From JABDMH01 sp965223215 (GTDB taxonomy: Bacteria; Bacteroidota; Bacteroidia; Chitinophagales; Saprospiraceae), in the NCBI GenBank assembly GCA_965223215.1, contig CBDCVZ010000010.1, positions 2,170,001 to 2,234,000 on the forward strand: a stretch of 64,000 nt of DNA. The letters run 5' to 3'. Under the pieces are notes generated by a model. It worked only from the letters and a program-made list of their open reading frames with translations. It was not told where the DNA came from and made no database searches. A program made the position numbers and the translations under genes. This document shows, piece by piece, positions 19,479 through 26,066 of the stretch (within the stretch, counting starts at the first letter, position 1; each line of letters starts with the position of its first letter).

Positions 19479-20702
19479 ATGTCAAAGACCATTGCCCTGC
19501 TTATCACCCTCGACACTAAAGATCAGGAAGCCGGATATCTCAGAGAACAGATCGAAGCCCGTGGACACCACGCATTGCTATTAGATATTGGTGTGGTAGG
19601 AGTAGCCGGCATTGCGGCTGATTATTCTCGTGAGAAGGTCGCGGAAGCGGGCGGTAAATCACTTGAAGAATTACTGGCCAATCCCACCAGAGAAGTTGCC
19701 GCTCCAATCATGGTAAAGGGTGCCACCAATATTCTTCAAAAGCTAATTGCAGAAAACAAGGTCCACGCCGTTTTGGGTCTGGGTGGTACCCAAGGCACTT
19801 CAAGTTGCTGTGATATCATGCAGGCACTACCCTATGGATTTCCCAAAATCATGGTTTCAACCATTGCCTCGGGTGATACTTCTGGATTTGTAGGCATCAA
19901 AGACATCACCATGATGTTTTCGGTGAGTGACATTCTAAAACTGAATCCCTTTACCCGTAAAATTTTGGCCAATGCAGCAGCAGCAGCTTGTGGCATGGCT
20001 GAAACAGAAACGATCTTTGACATGCAAAAGGGAGAAAAACCACTGATCGGTATGTCAAATTTGGGCGTGCTGACCAATGGAGCGATTCAGGCGATAAAAT
20101 ATTTCGAAGAAGCTGGATATGAGGTCATTGTATTTCATGCCGTAGGCTCTGGAGGAAGGGCGATGGAACAAATGATGAAGGAAGGGATCATCGGAGCAGT
20201 TTTTGACTATGCGATGGGTGAAATTGCTGATGACGTTTGGAAAGTGTTACGAGCAGGGGGCCCCGAGCGCCTTACCGTGGCCGGTAAATTAGGGCTCCCT
20301 CAGGTACTCTGTCCTGGTGGAGCAGAACACCTTGGTATTTTGGTGCCCCCCAATGAAGTCCCGGATGAATATAAAGATCATGATTACGTATTTCACAGCC
20401 CAGTCGTTTTTGTGCCTCGCCTAAATGCAGAAGAAATCGTTCGGGTCGCTGACGACATCTGTGAACGGCTTCAGCACACGAAGGGAAATGCGGTCTTTAT
20501 GATCCCAATGGGTGGTGTAGGAAGGTATTCAAGGGAAGGGGGAGCCTTGGTGGATAAGGAATCGGACCAAGCATTTTTTCAGCGACTTCATGAAAGACTG
20601 CCCAAAAGCATTGAGGTAGTCGATCGACCCTTGTATGTAGAAGATCCAGAATTTGTGAAGGAAGCCGTGAATCGGCTCATCGGCCTGATTGAAAATTCCT
20701 AG
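19479..20702 (+). CDS. UPF0261 / Tm-1-like ATP-binding protein
   Basis: A 407-residue UPF0261 protein, the bacterial relative of the ATP-binding domain of the plant resistance protein Tm-1. Recognisable motifs are ALLITLDTKDQEAGYL at the N-terminus, LGLGGTQGTSSC (putative nucleotide loop) and FHAVGSGGRAMEQM in the second half, with MGGVGRYSREGG near the end. The biochemical role is unknown; the steady pairing with PEP-hydrolase-family TIM barrels, also seen here, suggests a joint metabolic step. It is followed after 17 bases by a creatininase-family gene, consistent with one operon. Confidence 0.8.
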   Translation: MSKTIALLITLDTKDQEAGYLREQIEARGHHALLLDIGVVGVAGIAADYSREKVAEAGGKSLEELLANPTREVAAPIMVKGATNILQKLIAENKVHAVLGLGGTQGTSSCCDIMQALPYGFPKIMVSTIASGDTSGFVGIKDITMMFSVSDILKLNPFTRKILANAAAAACGMAETETIFDMQKGEKPLIGMSNLGVLTNGAIQAIKYFEEAGYEVIVFHAVGSGGRAMEQMMKEGIIGAVFDYAMGEIADDVWKVLRAGGPERLTVAGKLGLPQVLCPGGAEHLGILVPPNEVPDEYKDHDYVFHSPVVFVPRLNAEEIVRVADDICERLQHTKGNAVFMIPMGGVGRYSREGGALVDKESDQAFFQRLHERLPKSIEVVDRPLYVEDPEFVKEAVNRLIGLIENS

Positions 20703-20719
20703 CTTGTTACCTCAGTCCT

Positions 20720-21457
20720 ATGCCAACCGAAAACCTGGTTCAAATGGAGTTGATGGCACCACAACAGCTGGATGCTGCCATTGCAAAAAAATCTATTGTC
20801 TACCTACCGCTTGGAGCCATCGAATACCACGGACCCCATTTGCCGGTGGGCCTGGATTGCCTGACCTCACACGGAATCTGTCTAGAAGCCGCTAAGCAAC
20901 TTGGGGGTGTGGTCATGCCTCCCCTATACTACGGTATGACCGGTAGCATCGGTCATCATCCGTGGACTATTTGTGTAGAAGGAGAGGATGAGTTTCTTGC
21001 CCTGCTCAGAACCACCCTGAAAAGATTGCAGGACTTTCAGATTAAAGTGGCGGTTATTTTTACTGGACATTTTGGCCGCCGGCAATTGGCTGCTTTAACC
21101 GCACTAAAAAATGAGTGGTCCGCTGCCGATCAAACGATGAAGTTGCTTTGCTTGTCCATTCACGAGTGCGATGATGCTATTTTAAAAGGCGATCATGGAG
21201 CGATTTTCGAAACTTCAGTCCTTGCCCAGCTCAGACCGGAACTCGTTCATCTTAACCGCCTGCCCGACCAGAAGGCACATCCTGCCAATGACCCTGAGAA
21301 TAATAGTTGGGGACCACACCGCCGCGATCCTGAAAATGTACTCTTCGGCATCCTAGGGGATGACCCCAGAAATTATGACCCCAAGCAAGCGAAACAACTT
21401 CACGAAACTTTAATAAACTGGCTTATCAGAGAAACCGATCATATTTACGACTCTTAA
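20720..21457 (+). CDS. Creatininase family amidohydrolase
   Basis: A 245-residue creatininase-family protein. The dinuclear metal site is visible as LGAIEYHGPHLPVGLD (Glu35, His37, Asp46), with TGHFGRRQ in place of the common NGHGGN, and DHGAIFETS for the later His/Glu ligands. The family hydrolyses cyclic amides or related bonds, and some members work on lactam or lactone rings. Sitting last in the row with a dehydratase, a TIM barrel and a UPF0261 protein, it may open a ring in the same sugar-acid pathway; this is inference. Confidence 0.8.
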   Translation: MPTENLVQMELMAPQQLDAAIAKKSIVYLPLGAIEYHGPHLPVGLDCLTSHGICLEAAKQLGGVVMPPLYYGMTGSIGHHPWTICVEGEDEFLALLRTTLKRLQDFQIKVAVIFTGHFGRRQLAALTALKNEWSAADQTMKLLCLSIHECDDAILKGDHGAIFETSVLAQLRPELVHLNRLPDQKAHPANDPENNSWGPHRRDPENVLFGILGDDPRNYDPKQAKQLHETLINWLIRETDHIYDS

Positions 21458-21574
21458 TCCAATCTCACTAAGCCGCTGAGGTCCATAATACTCACACAAA
21501 TTCGTAGGAGTAGTATAAATTGTAGAAAGGGCCCAAGTGCTAAAAGTTCACCACCCGAGCCCAAAAAACGGCAG

Positions 21575-23050
21575 CTAATTATCCCTCACTACCAGGTCGA
21601 TTACATTGGCATTCAGAAGCGACCTACCTGATTTAGTATCTGACATTCTCGACTCTTCAGCACCCAGACAAAAGTCATCCAACCAAAATCGGCTGTCTAT
21701 GTCTATCGCATAGAAATTTATTCCGGCAAATTGCTTGGTACCAGTATTCGACTGGGCACTCCAGCTTGCCGGCCAGCTAGTCACCACACGTCCATCGATG
21801 CTAAAGGTGATCAAATCATTAACGAGGTCGATCGAGAGGGTCATTTTGGTCCACACTCCCTGTTCATAATTAAATCGAATGCTCCGATTATTGACCTCCA
21901 CCCTCCCGGTCGCGTCTCGATCAAAATAGAATTGGGCACCAAATTCTCGTCCGGCTTGCTTGAATTTCTGAATATTAAAGTATCCACTATTATTACTTCC
22001 CACATACATCTTCCATTGCAGTTCATACGTTCCATCTACCATCAAAACTGGTAAATAAAGGATGTCGGGATTCGCCACGGGTGCATAGGCCATTTTGATA
22101 ACATGCCCCCAGCTATAACTTTGTAACTCTGCATGACCTGCCGATGAAGACCACCGCTTCCAGTGATCAGCCTGTTCAAAGCCTGCTTGCGTCAGCGCCT
22201 CAAAATCTTCGCAGGCAATGATTGAGAGCGTTTCGGGGCAAGTGCAAGACTCGATGCCAGGGTCAACCTCGGCCGGATATACCTGTTTTATGAAGTCTAT
22301 ATCGGTCGAAGATAAACGCGTATTCCAGGTAGGATTCCAAGTTCCAATCACGAGCGAACGAGGGATATAATAGTGCATGATGGAAGCAGGATCATACTGC
22401 GAATAATTAGAACTTGCCAGACTATATTTTCTAAAAATATTTCCGTCCACCTCGCTCGTTGACCAGTCTTGCGTTCTTTGGTAATACTGATATACGGCTG
22501 GTCTATTCCAATTAATCGAAACGTTGGGGTGTTGATGTTCATGAGACAGACCCAGGGCGTGACCAAATTCGTGTAGGGTAGTTCGCCTGAATTCCGAGTC
22601 CCTGGTTCGGTTATTAAACCATCCGAAATTCATGGTAGCACGTGTTGCAGAAATATATTGATTATTGCGACCCACGTAAGACCACGATCCAGAATTACCT
22701 TCAAATGAGATTCGAATGTCACTGGGTTCGGAGTCGACAAACTGAAATCTAATGTTGGCGTGCTGTGACCACTCATGGGCATATTGTTTTACCTTACTTT
22801 GCACATAAGAAGATCCACCCAAAAAACGAACCCGCAGGGTGGATCTATTCCAAAATACTCGCTGGTCGCCAAAGGCCCGCGCAGGATTTTCTACGTGAAG
22901 TTCGGTACAAATATTGGGTAACTCTGATCCCGACATTTCCTCAAATGGACCATATGTTTCCAGATCGAGTTCCTCTCGTTCTTTGGCACAGTTTGAAAAA
23001 AGAACCAGCATAATAATTGATATCGATACGCAGACATACCTTGGTTTCAT
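21575..23050 (-). CDS. Astacin-like (M12A) zinc metalloprotease lipoprotein
   Basis: About 491 residues from ATG 23050 (an in-frame upstream ATG at 23122 would precede the signal). A lipobox FSNC-A at residue ~21 marks it as a lipoprotein. The catalytic domain has HEFGHALGLSHEHQHP with His160, Glu161, His164 and His170, and a Met-turn SIMHYY, as in M12A/astacin-type proteases. A C-terminal ~190-residue jelly-roll-like domain (VDGTYELQWKMYVG, FSIDGRVV) probably binds a ligand or substrate. No T9SS tail is present. Likely a surface or periplasmic protease. Confidence 0.85.
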   Translation of the reverse strand: MKPRYVCVSISIIMLVLFSNCAKEREELDLETYGPFEEMSGSELPNICTELHVENPARAFGDQRVFWNRSTLRVRFLGGSSYVQSKVKQYAHEWSQHANIRFQFVDSEPSDIRISFEGNSGSWSYVGRNNQYISATRATMNFGWFNNRTRDSEFRRTTLHEFGHALGLSHEHQHPNVSINWNRPAVYQYYQRTQDWSTSEVDGNIFRKYSLASSNYSQYDPASIMHYYIPRSLVIGTWNPTWNTRLSSTDIDFIKQVYPAEVDPGIESCTCPETLSIIACEDFEALTQAGFEQADHWKRWSSSAGHAELQSYSWGHVIKMAYAPVANPDILYLPVLMVDGTYELQWKMYVGSNNSGYFNIQKFKQAGREFGAQFYFDRDATGRVEVNNRSIRFNYEQGVWTKMTLSIDLVNDLITFSIDGRVVTSWPASWSAQSNTGTKQFAGINFYAIDIDSRFWLDDFCLGAEESRMSDTKSGRSLLNANVIDLVVRDN

Positions 23051-23356
23051 GACCCGAAAATTTGGTGAGGTATCGATTAAACTTATGAGGTGTTCTTGAG
23101 GCAGTGAAAACTGAAAGTACAACTCGAATACTTGTCAATTTATCATTTCATACCCTGCCATTAACCTAACTTTAAACTGTTCGTACTCTTCCTTAACAGA
23201 TTCGAAAGAACCATACTTTGAGAGATTACGTTGACCTCTTCTGCTGCGGATTCTTCTCACACCTACAGTTCATCGTCTGAAAATGTCATTTCACAGGATT
23301 TGGATTGTCCTGCGGGCTTCAGCCGCCTAAATTGCCCACTCACGTAGTTGCATACC
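23051..23356. other. Divergent intergenic region
   Basis: About 300 bases between the starts of the metalloprotease (minus) and the TonB-like gene (plus). It must hold both promoters. I found no convincing promoter or operator motif and no RNA gene. Confidence 0.4.
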
Positions 23357-23770
23357 ATGAAAACAATCTCCATCTTAATTTTGGCAGCAATCTTATGCTC
23401 CATAAATACATCCGCTCAATCCACCCTCTGGATCCATCAATTGGCCTCCACGAATTTTCTAAAGGTTGATCAGCTAAACCGGCCAGCGTCATTCCCGCAT
23501 AGATTCGATTTTGATCTCTTTTTGAAAGAACACCTAGATTACCCTAAAGCAGCTCGTGACTATGCAATCAGTGACTCTGTGATAGTAGGAATCGAGATTT
23601 CATGCCAGGGAGACCTCGAATCTCTACAAATCCTCAAAACAGCCGGCTATGGCTTTGATGAAGCCGTGGTAAATGCAATCAGAAAATTACCGCGACTTGT
23701 ACCGGCGATGCAAGATGGTAAACCAGTGAAGTCCGAGGCAAGAATAAAGCTTCACTTCAAAAGGGAGTAA
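23357..23770 (+). CDS. Small exported TonB C-terminal domain protein
   Basis: About 137 residues from ATG 23357; the frame opens at TTG 23348, but the ATG starts a standard signal peptide (ISILILAAILCSINTSA-Q). The mature part is a single TonB_C fold, with LDYPKAARDYAISDSVIVGIEI, an amphipathic helix in GYGFDEAVVNAIRKLP and a final strand. It lacks the long proline-rich spacer and transmembrane anchor of a true energy transducer, so it is probably a stand-alone periplasmic TonB-C protein of unknown partner. Confidence 0.75.
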   Translation: MKTISILILAAILCSINTSAQSTLWIHQLASTNFLKVDQLNRPASFPHRFDFDLFLKEHLDYPKAARDYAISDSVIVGIEISCQGDLESLQILKTAGYGFDEAVVNAIRKLPRLVPAMQDGKPVKSEARIKLHFKRE

Positions 23771-23921
23771 TCTACTCAATCCAATATCCTCGTGATGTGA
23801 ACCAAGCTGCTCACATCATTGGTCATCTGCCTGGCAAATCTAGTCGCGCGGCAAGCCAAACCTGGGAGTCATCAAAATGCATCTGGTCACCCCTCACTGA
23901 GTCTTTTACTGAGGCCCAAAG

Positions 23922-23952
23922 AAAAAGGGATTGATTCGTTGTAATCAATCCC
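23922..23952 (-). terminator. Intrinsic terminator of module A
   Basis: On the minus strand a perfect 10-bp stem (GGGATTGATT / AATCAATCCC, loop 6) is followed by a T-run. It lies just past structured block A and ends the last of four minus-strand modules. Confidence 0.75.
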
Positions 23953-23983
23953 AATTCAAAAATGGTTTCCTAAGGTTGCTAGG

Positions 23984-24037
23984 TCTGCCTGAGAAACATT
24001 GGGTACCTAAATGATCCGTCAGGACTTAATTTCTTTA
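23984..24037 (-). ncRNA. Structured RNA block A (candidate sRNA or leader)
   Basis: One of four related ~55-base blocks read on the minus strand: AAGAAATTAAG, then CCTG, an inner hairpin with GGTACCC loop, then TCTCAGGCAG. CCTGA pairs with TCAGG, and CATT with AATG around the loop. Promoter-like sequence precedes it (24083-24119) and an intrinsic terminator follows. No coding frame lies between promoter and block in this copy. Function unknown. Confidence 0.55.
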
Positions 24038-24082
24038 GCGAGGCTGTTTGATTGTTTTTCTTATTGTCAGCTTTCTTTGTTG

Positions 24083-24119
24083 CTACAACTTATAGTGGAT
24101 TACCGATCTAAATTGTCCT
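24083..24119 (-). promoter_or_regulatory. Conserved 38-bp promoter-like dyad A
   Basis: The minus strand reads AGGACA, about 19 bases, then CACTATAAG and TTGTAG. Copies at B, C and D are of equal length. AGGACA and TATAAG sit at -35/-10 spacing, and the CACTATA region is partly palindromic, so it may be a promoter with an operator. Confidence 0.45.
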
Positions 24120-24158
24120 ATGCCATCGCCTCATTTTTTTTAAATAATTTGCCGATCC

Positions 24159-24192
24159 AAAAAAAAGAACCGACATCTTCGTGCCGGTTCCC
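24159..24192 (-). terminator. Intrinsic terminator of module B
   Basis: GAACCG-A-CA / TG-C-CGGTTC stem with a TTCG-like loop, followed on the minus strand by a run of eight T. It separates module B from module A. Confidence 0.7.
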
Positions 24193-24231
24193 TAAGACAA
24201 CAGTTGCGGTTTAATGAGGTATATTCGTTAG

Positions 24232-24288
24232 TCTGCCTGAGAAACATTGGGTACCTAAATGATCCGTCAGGACTTAATTTCTTTAGCG
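24232..24288 (-). ncRNA. Structured RNA block B (candidate sRNA or leader)
   Basis: Nearly identical to block A across the CCTGA/TCAGG outer stem, the ATCATT/AATGTT inner stem and the GGTACCC loop. It is preceded by dyad B (24333-24370) without an intervening gene and followed by a terminator at 24159-24192. Confidence 0.55.
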
Positions 24289-24332
24289 AGAGGCTTTTTT
24301 GATTGCCTTTCTACTTGTCAGCCTTCCTAATT

Positions 24333-24370
24333 GCTACAACTTATAGTGGATTACCAATCTAAAATGTCCT
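24333..24370 (-). promoter_or_regulatory. Conserved 38-bp promoter-like dyad B
   Basis: The minus strand reads AGGACATTTT, then GGTAATCCACTATAAG and TTGTAGC. It is nearly identical to dyad A and aligns with dyads C and D, which lie directly upstream of small protein genes. Confidence 0.45.
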
Positions 24371-24406
24371 GCCGTTGCCTTATTTTTTTTAATAATTTAC
24401 TTAACT

Positions 24407-24438
24407 AAAAAAAAAGAACCGGCATTTTCGTGCCGGTC
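24407..24438 (-). terminator. Intrinsic terminator of module C
   Basis: A perfect ACCGGCA / TGCCGGT stem with loop TTTTCG, then a run of at least nine T on the minus strand. It lies past structured block C and before dyad B. Confidence 0.75.
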
Positions 24439-24481
24439 CGATAAACAAAAGCTGAGGCATGATAAGGTACGTTGATTTAGA

Positions 24482-24537
24482 TCTGCCTGAAGAAACACTG
24501 GGTACCGAAATGATTCAACAGGGTTTAGTTTCTTTGG
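24482..24537 (-). ncRNA. Structured RNA block C (3' end of a two-gene module)
   Basis: The third copy: CCTG and CAGG outer strands, inner stem ATCATT/AGTGTT (a G-T wobble where block A has A-T), and the same GGTACCC loop. It starts 10-15 bases after the stop of the 58-residue gene, so here the block would be a 3' untranslated element. Confidence 0.55.
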
Positions 24538-24547
24538 GTGGGAGCAA

Positions 24548-24724
24548 TCACTTTTCGATCACCCTAACATTTAATTGGTCCTTGATTCCTCCAGCTAGTA
24601 TTTCAAAATTGGGAGGGGTCGTTCGATCTAAATCATCCGATTCCGTCGAGATCTCCCGATGTGATAAGGTTGGATAACTCTTGAGGAATAATCTATTTAG
24701 CGACTGGAAGGCTTCAATTTGCAT
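24548..24724 (-). CDS. Small protein b of module C (58 residues)
   Basis: ATG 24724 to TGA 24548, 58 codons. The protein begins MQIEAFQSLNRLFLKSYP and ends NVRVIEK. It aligns by eye with protein b of module D: a leading hydrophobic helix, LK..(Y/H)P.L..R..S, a polar linker and a PN.F..G patch. It is preceded after 33 bases by small protein a and followed by block C. Function unknown. It is a gene by context (paralogous pair, same order) rather than by length. Confidence 0.5.
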   Translation of the reverse strand: MQIEAFQSLNRLFLKSYPTLSHREISTESDDLDRTTPPNFEILAGGIKDQLNVRVIEK

Positions 24725-24757
24725 GACGATTGTTTTTTATATGCGAGATCAGCTCTG

Positions 24758-24922
24758 TTACACCACTGACAGTAGATCAATGAAGTAGTCACCACTCATC
24801 GTGTAGTTGAAAGTGAGCTCTTCTTGCAAGAGGTCAAGGTGTGCATCGTCTCGGGCTTGGCCAGTGATCCAATTGTAGGCCTGCTGTAGGCTGTCAAAAT
24901 CCTTGCGTATCATGATTTTCAT
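24758..24922 (-). CDS. Small protein a of module C (54 residues)
   Basis: ATG 24922 (or the in-frame ATG at 24913) to TAA 24758. The protein is about 54 residues, acidic, and probably helical, with the motifs AYNWI, LLQEELTFNY and GDYFID. About 20 of 50 positions match protein a of module D (AINWI, LREELTFNH, GEYFIN), so the two are paralogues. It follows dyad C by ~20 bases. No signal peptide or membrane segment is seen. It matches no family I know. Confidence 0.6.
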   Translation of the reverse strand: MKIMIRKDFDSLQQAYNWITGQARDDAHLDLLQEELTFNYTMSGDYFIDLLSVV

Positions 24923-24944
24923 TTTTATCTGGTAGTTTGATGTT

Positions 24945-24983
24945 TCTTACACCATATAGTGGTATGGACATCCTATTTGTCCT
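24945..24983 (-). promoter_or_regulatory. Conserved 38-bp promoter-like dyad C
   Basis: The minus strand reads AGGACAAATAGG, then ATACCACTATATGGTGTAAG. The ACCACTATATGGT part is a good palindrome. It sits just upstream of small gene a of module C. Confidence 0.45.
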
Positions 24984-25037
24984 CTTTTTTGAAGCCTTTT
25001 TTCGATTTCTTTTTTGATCGAGCTCTGCCAGATGACA

Positions 25038-25073
25038 TAAAAAAAAGGAACCGGCAAGCTCTGCGCCGATTCC
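25038..25073 (-). terminator. Intrinsic terminator of module D
   Basis: A GGAA-C-CGGC / GCCG-A-TTCC stem followed on the minus strand by a run of eight T. It ends module D just before dyad C. Confidence 0.7.
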
Positions 25074-25118
25074 TTACAAACTACTGCTGAGGTTTTCTGA
25101 GGTTGGGTTTCCTTAGGG

Positions 25119-25171
25119 CTGCCTGAGAGTTACTGGGTACCTGAGTAACATACCAGGGCTTAATTTCTTTG
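25119..25171 (-). ncRNA. Structured RNA block D (3' end of a two-gene module)
   Basis: The fourth and most diverged copy. The inner stem is GTTACT/AGTAAC, a different base content from A-C but fully paired, around the same GGTACCC loop; the outer stem is CCTG/CAGG, preceded by AAGAAATTAAG. The block starts ~6 bases after the stop of small gene b. Paired changes between copies favour a conserved RNA fold. Confidence 0.6.
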
Positions 25172-25176
25172 CATCA

Positions 25177-25389
25177 CTAAATGAATAGGTGCTCATCGTT
25201 GTGGCGAATTTGCTTGGGTAGCCGGCTCGCTCGACCATTGATCAGGGTTCGTACACCTGAAAAGTTAAATTGGTTTGGTGTAGGTGCGGTGTTGTTTTGG
25301 GTGTATACAGGGCTTAATCTTCTTCTGATCAAGTTTGGATGATTCTTTTTGAGGTAATCGCTGATTAATTTGATGATTAAAAGGGTCAT
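25177..25389 (-). CDS. Small protein b of module D (70 residues)
   Basis: ATG 25389, overlapping the stop of small gene a by 4 bases (ATGA), to a stop at 25177. The protein is 70 residues and basic, with LISDYLKKNHPNLIRRRLS, then a polar linker and a PNQFNFSG patch. It resembles protein b of module C in order and motifs. The overlap and the duplicated two-gene layout support real coding. Function unknown. Confidence 0.55.
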   Translation of the reverse strand: MTLLIIKLISDYLKKNHPNLIRRRLSPVYTQNNTAPTPNQFNFSGVRTLINGRASRLPKQIRHNDEHLFI

Positions 25390-25577
25390 GACTTTCTGTT
25401 TTCGTCTATCCAGGCAACATCTCGATCCATGATCATGGAGTTGATGAAGTATTCACCGGTGTAGATATGATTAAATGTTAGTTCTTCTCTAAGAATCTCA
25501 AAATGTGATTCAGTTTCGGCATTGTCAGCGATCCAATTGATTGCTTCCATATGGTTATTGAATTCTCGTCTCATCAT
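25386..25577 (-). CDS. Small protein a of module D (63 residues)
   Basis: ATG 25577 to TGA 25386. A 63-residue protein starting MMRREFNNHMEAINWI, with ILREELTFNH and TGEYFINS, clearly paralogous to protein a of module C. It begins ~25 bases after dyad D and is probably co-translated with small gene b. No known family, signal peptide or membrane segment. Confidence 0.6.
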   Translation of the reverse strand: MMRREFNNHMEAINWIADNAETESHFEILREELTFNHIYTGEYFINSMIMDRDVAWIDENRKS

Positions 25578-25602
25578 TTGTGTTTTAAGTTGTTTTCTAA
25601 TG

Positions 25603-25640
25603 ATTACACTCTACAGTGTGCCATCCTTCGAAAATGTCCT
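25603..25640 (-). promoter_or_regulatory. Conserved 38-bp promoter-like dyad D
   Basis: The minus strand reads AGGACATTTTCG, then GGCACACTGTAGAGTGTAAT. The ACACTGTAGAGTGT core is a palindrome. It stands at the head of module D. Confidence 0.45.
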
Positions 25641-26066
25641 TACTCTAAAGAGAGGATTTTCGAATTTTTTCCCAAAAAATTTTTAATCCTTTGATTATCA
25701 ATTGATTAAAAATGAATTGGCAACTACATATTCATCGAGGATGAGTAGGAAAGGTCATCAAGCCGGCGAAGAAAATTTATGAGCCGTCTCCATTGGGTAT
25801 GTTCATTGAGGTGTGGGAGCATTCCAGTCGGATCCGCTACACCAGCAGCTGGTATAATCTTTCTCGATGGTGTTATTTTATTTTGGCATGAAAGACACCT
25901 GATACCTACGCCATCGTTCGGGGGCTGGGACAAACCATCTCAAATCACCTTTCTGTGGTAGCGCCACCGAGATCAGCTAACCCCACCACTTTAGCTTGCG
26001 TTATCTACTATTCCTACTCTGGTGATCCATGGCTAGGGTGGGCAGTGATAGGCAAATGGTGTAGTT
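25641..26066. other. Intergenic stretch with no recognised gene
   Basis: About 425 bases between module D and the CocE-like gene. Both strands hold ~60-69 codon frames over 25724-25961, but neither protein resembles anything. A short inverted repeat ACCAGC-A-GCTGGT lies near 25840. The left part is A/T-rich. Confidence 0.4.

Noticed and set aside
24011..24677. Plus-strand frames starting MIRQDL... (24011-24214) and MIRYVD... (24459-24677)
   Set aside because: They read through the RNA blocks, dyads and terminator hairpins of the minus-strand modules and are not conserved between copies.
25119..25171. Possible glycine riboswitch, suggested by ACTCTCAGGCA in block D
   Set aside because: Only this short 3' motif matches; the GGAGAG and ACCGAAGG elements of the glycine aptamer are missing and no glycine gene follows.
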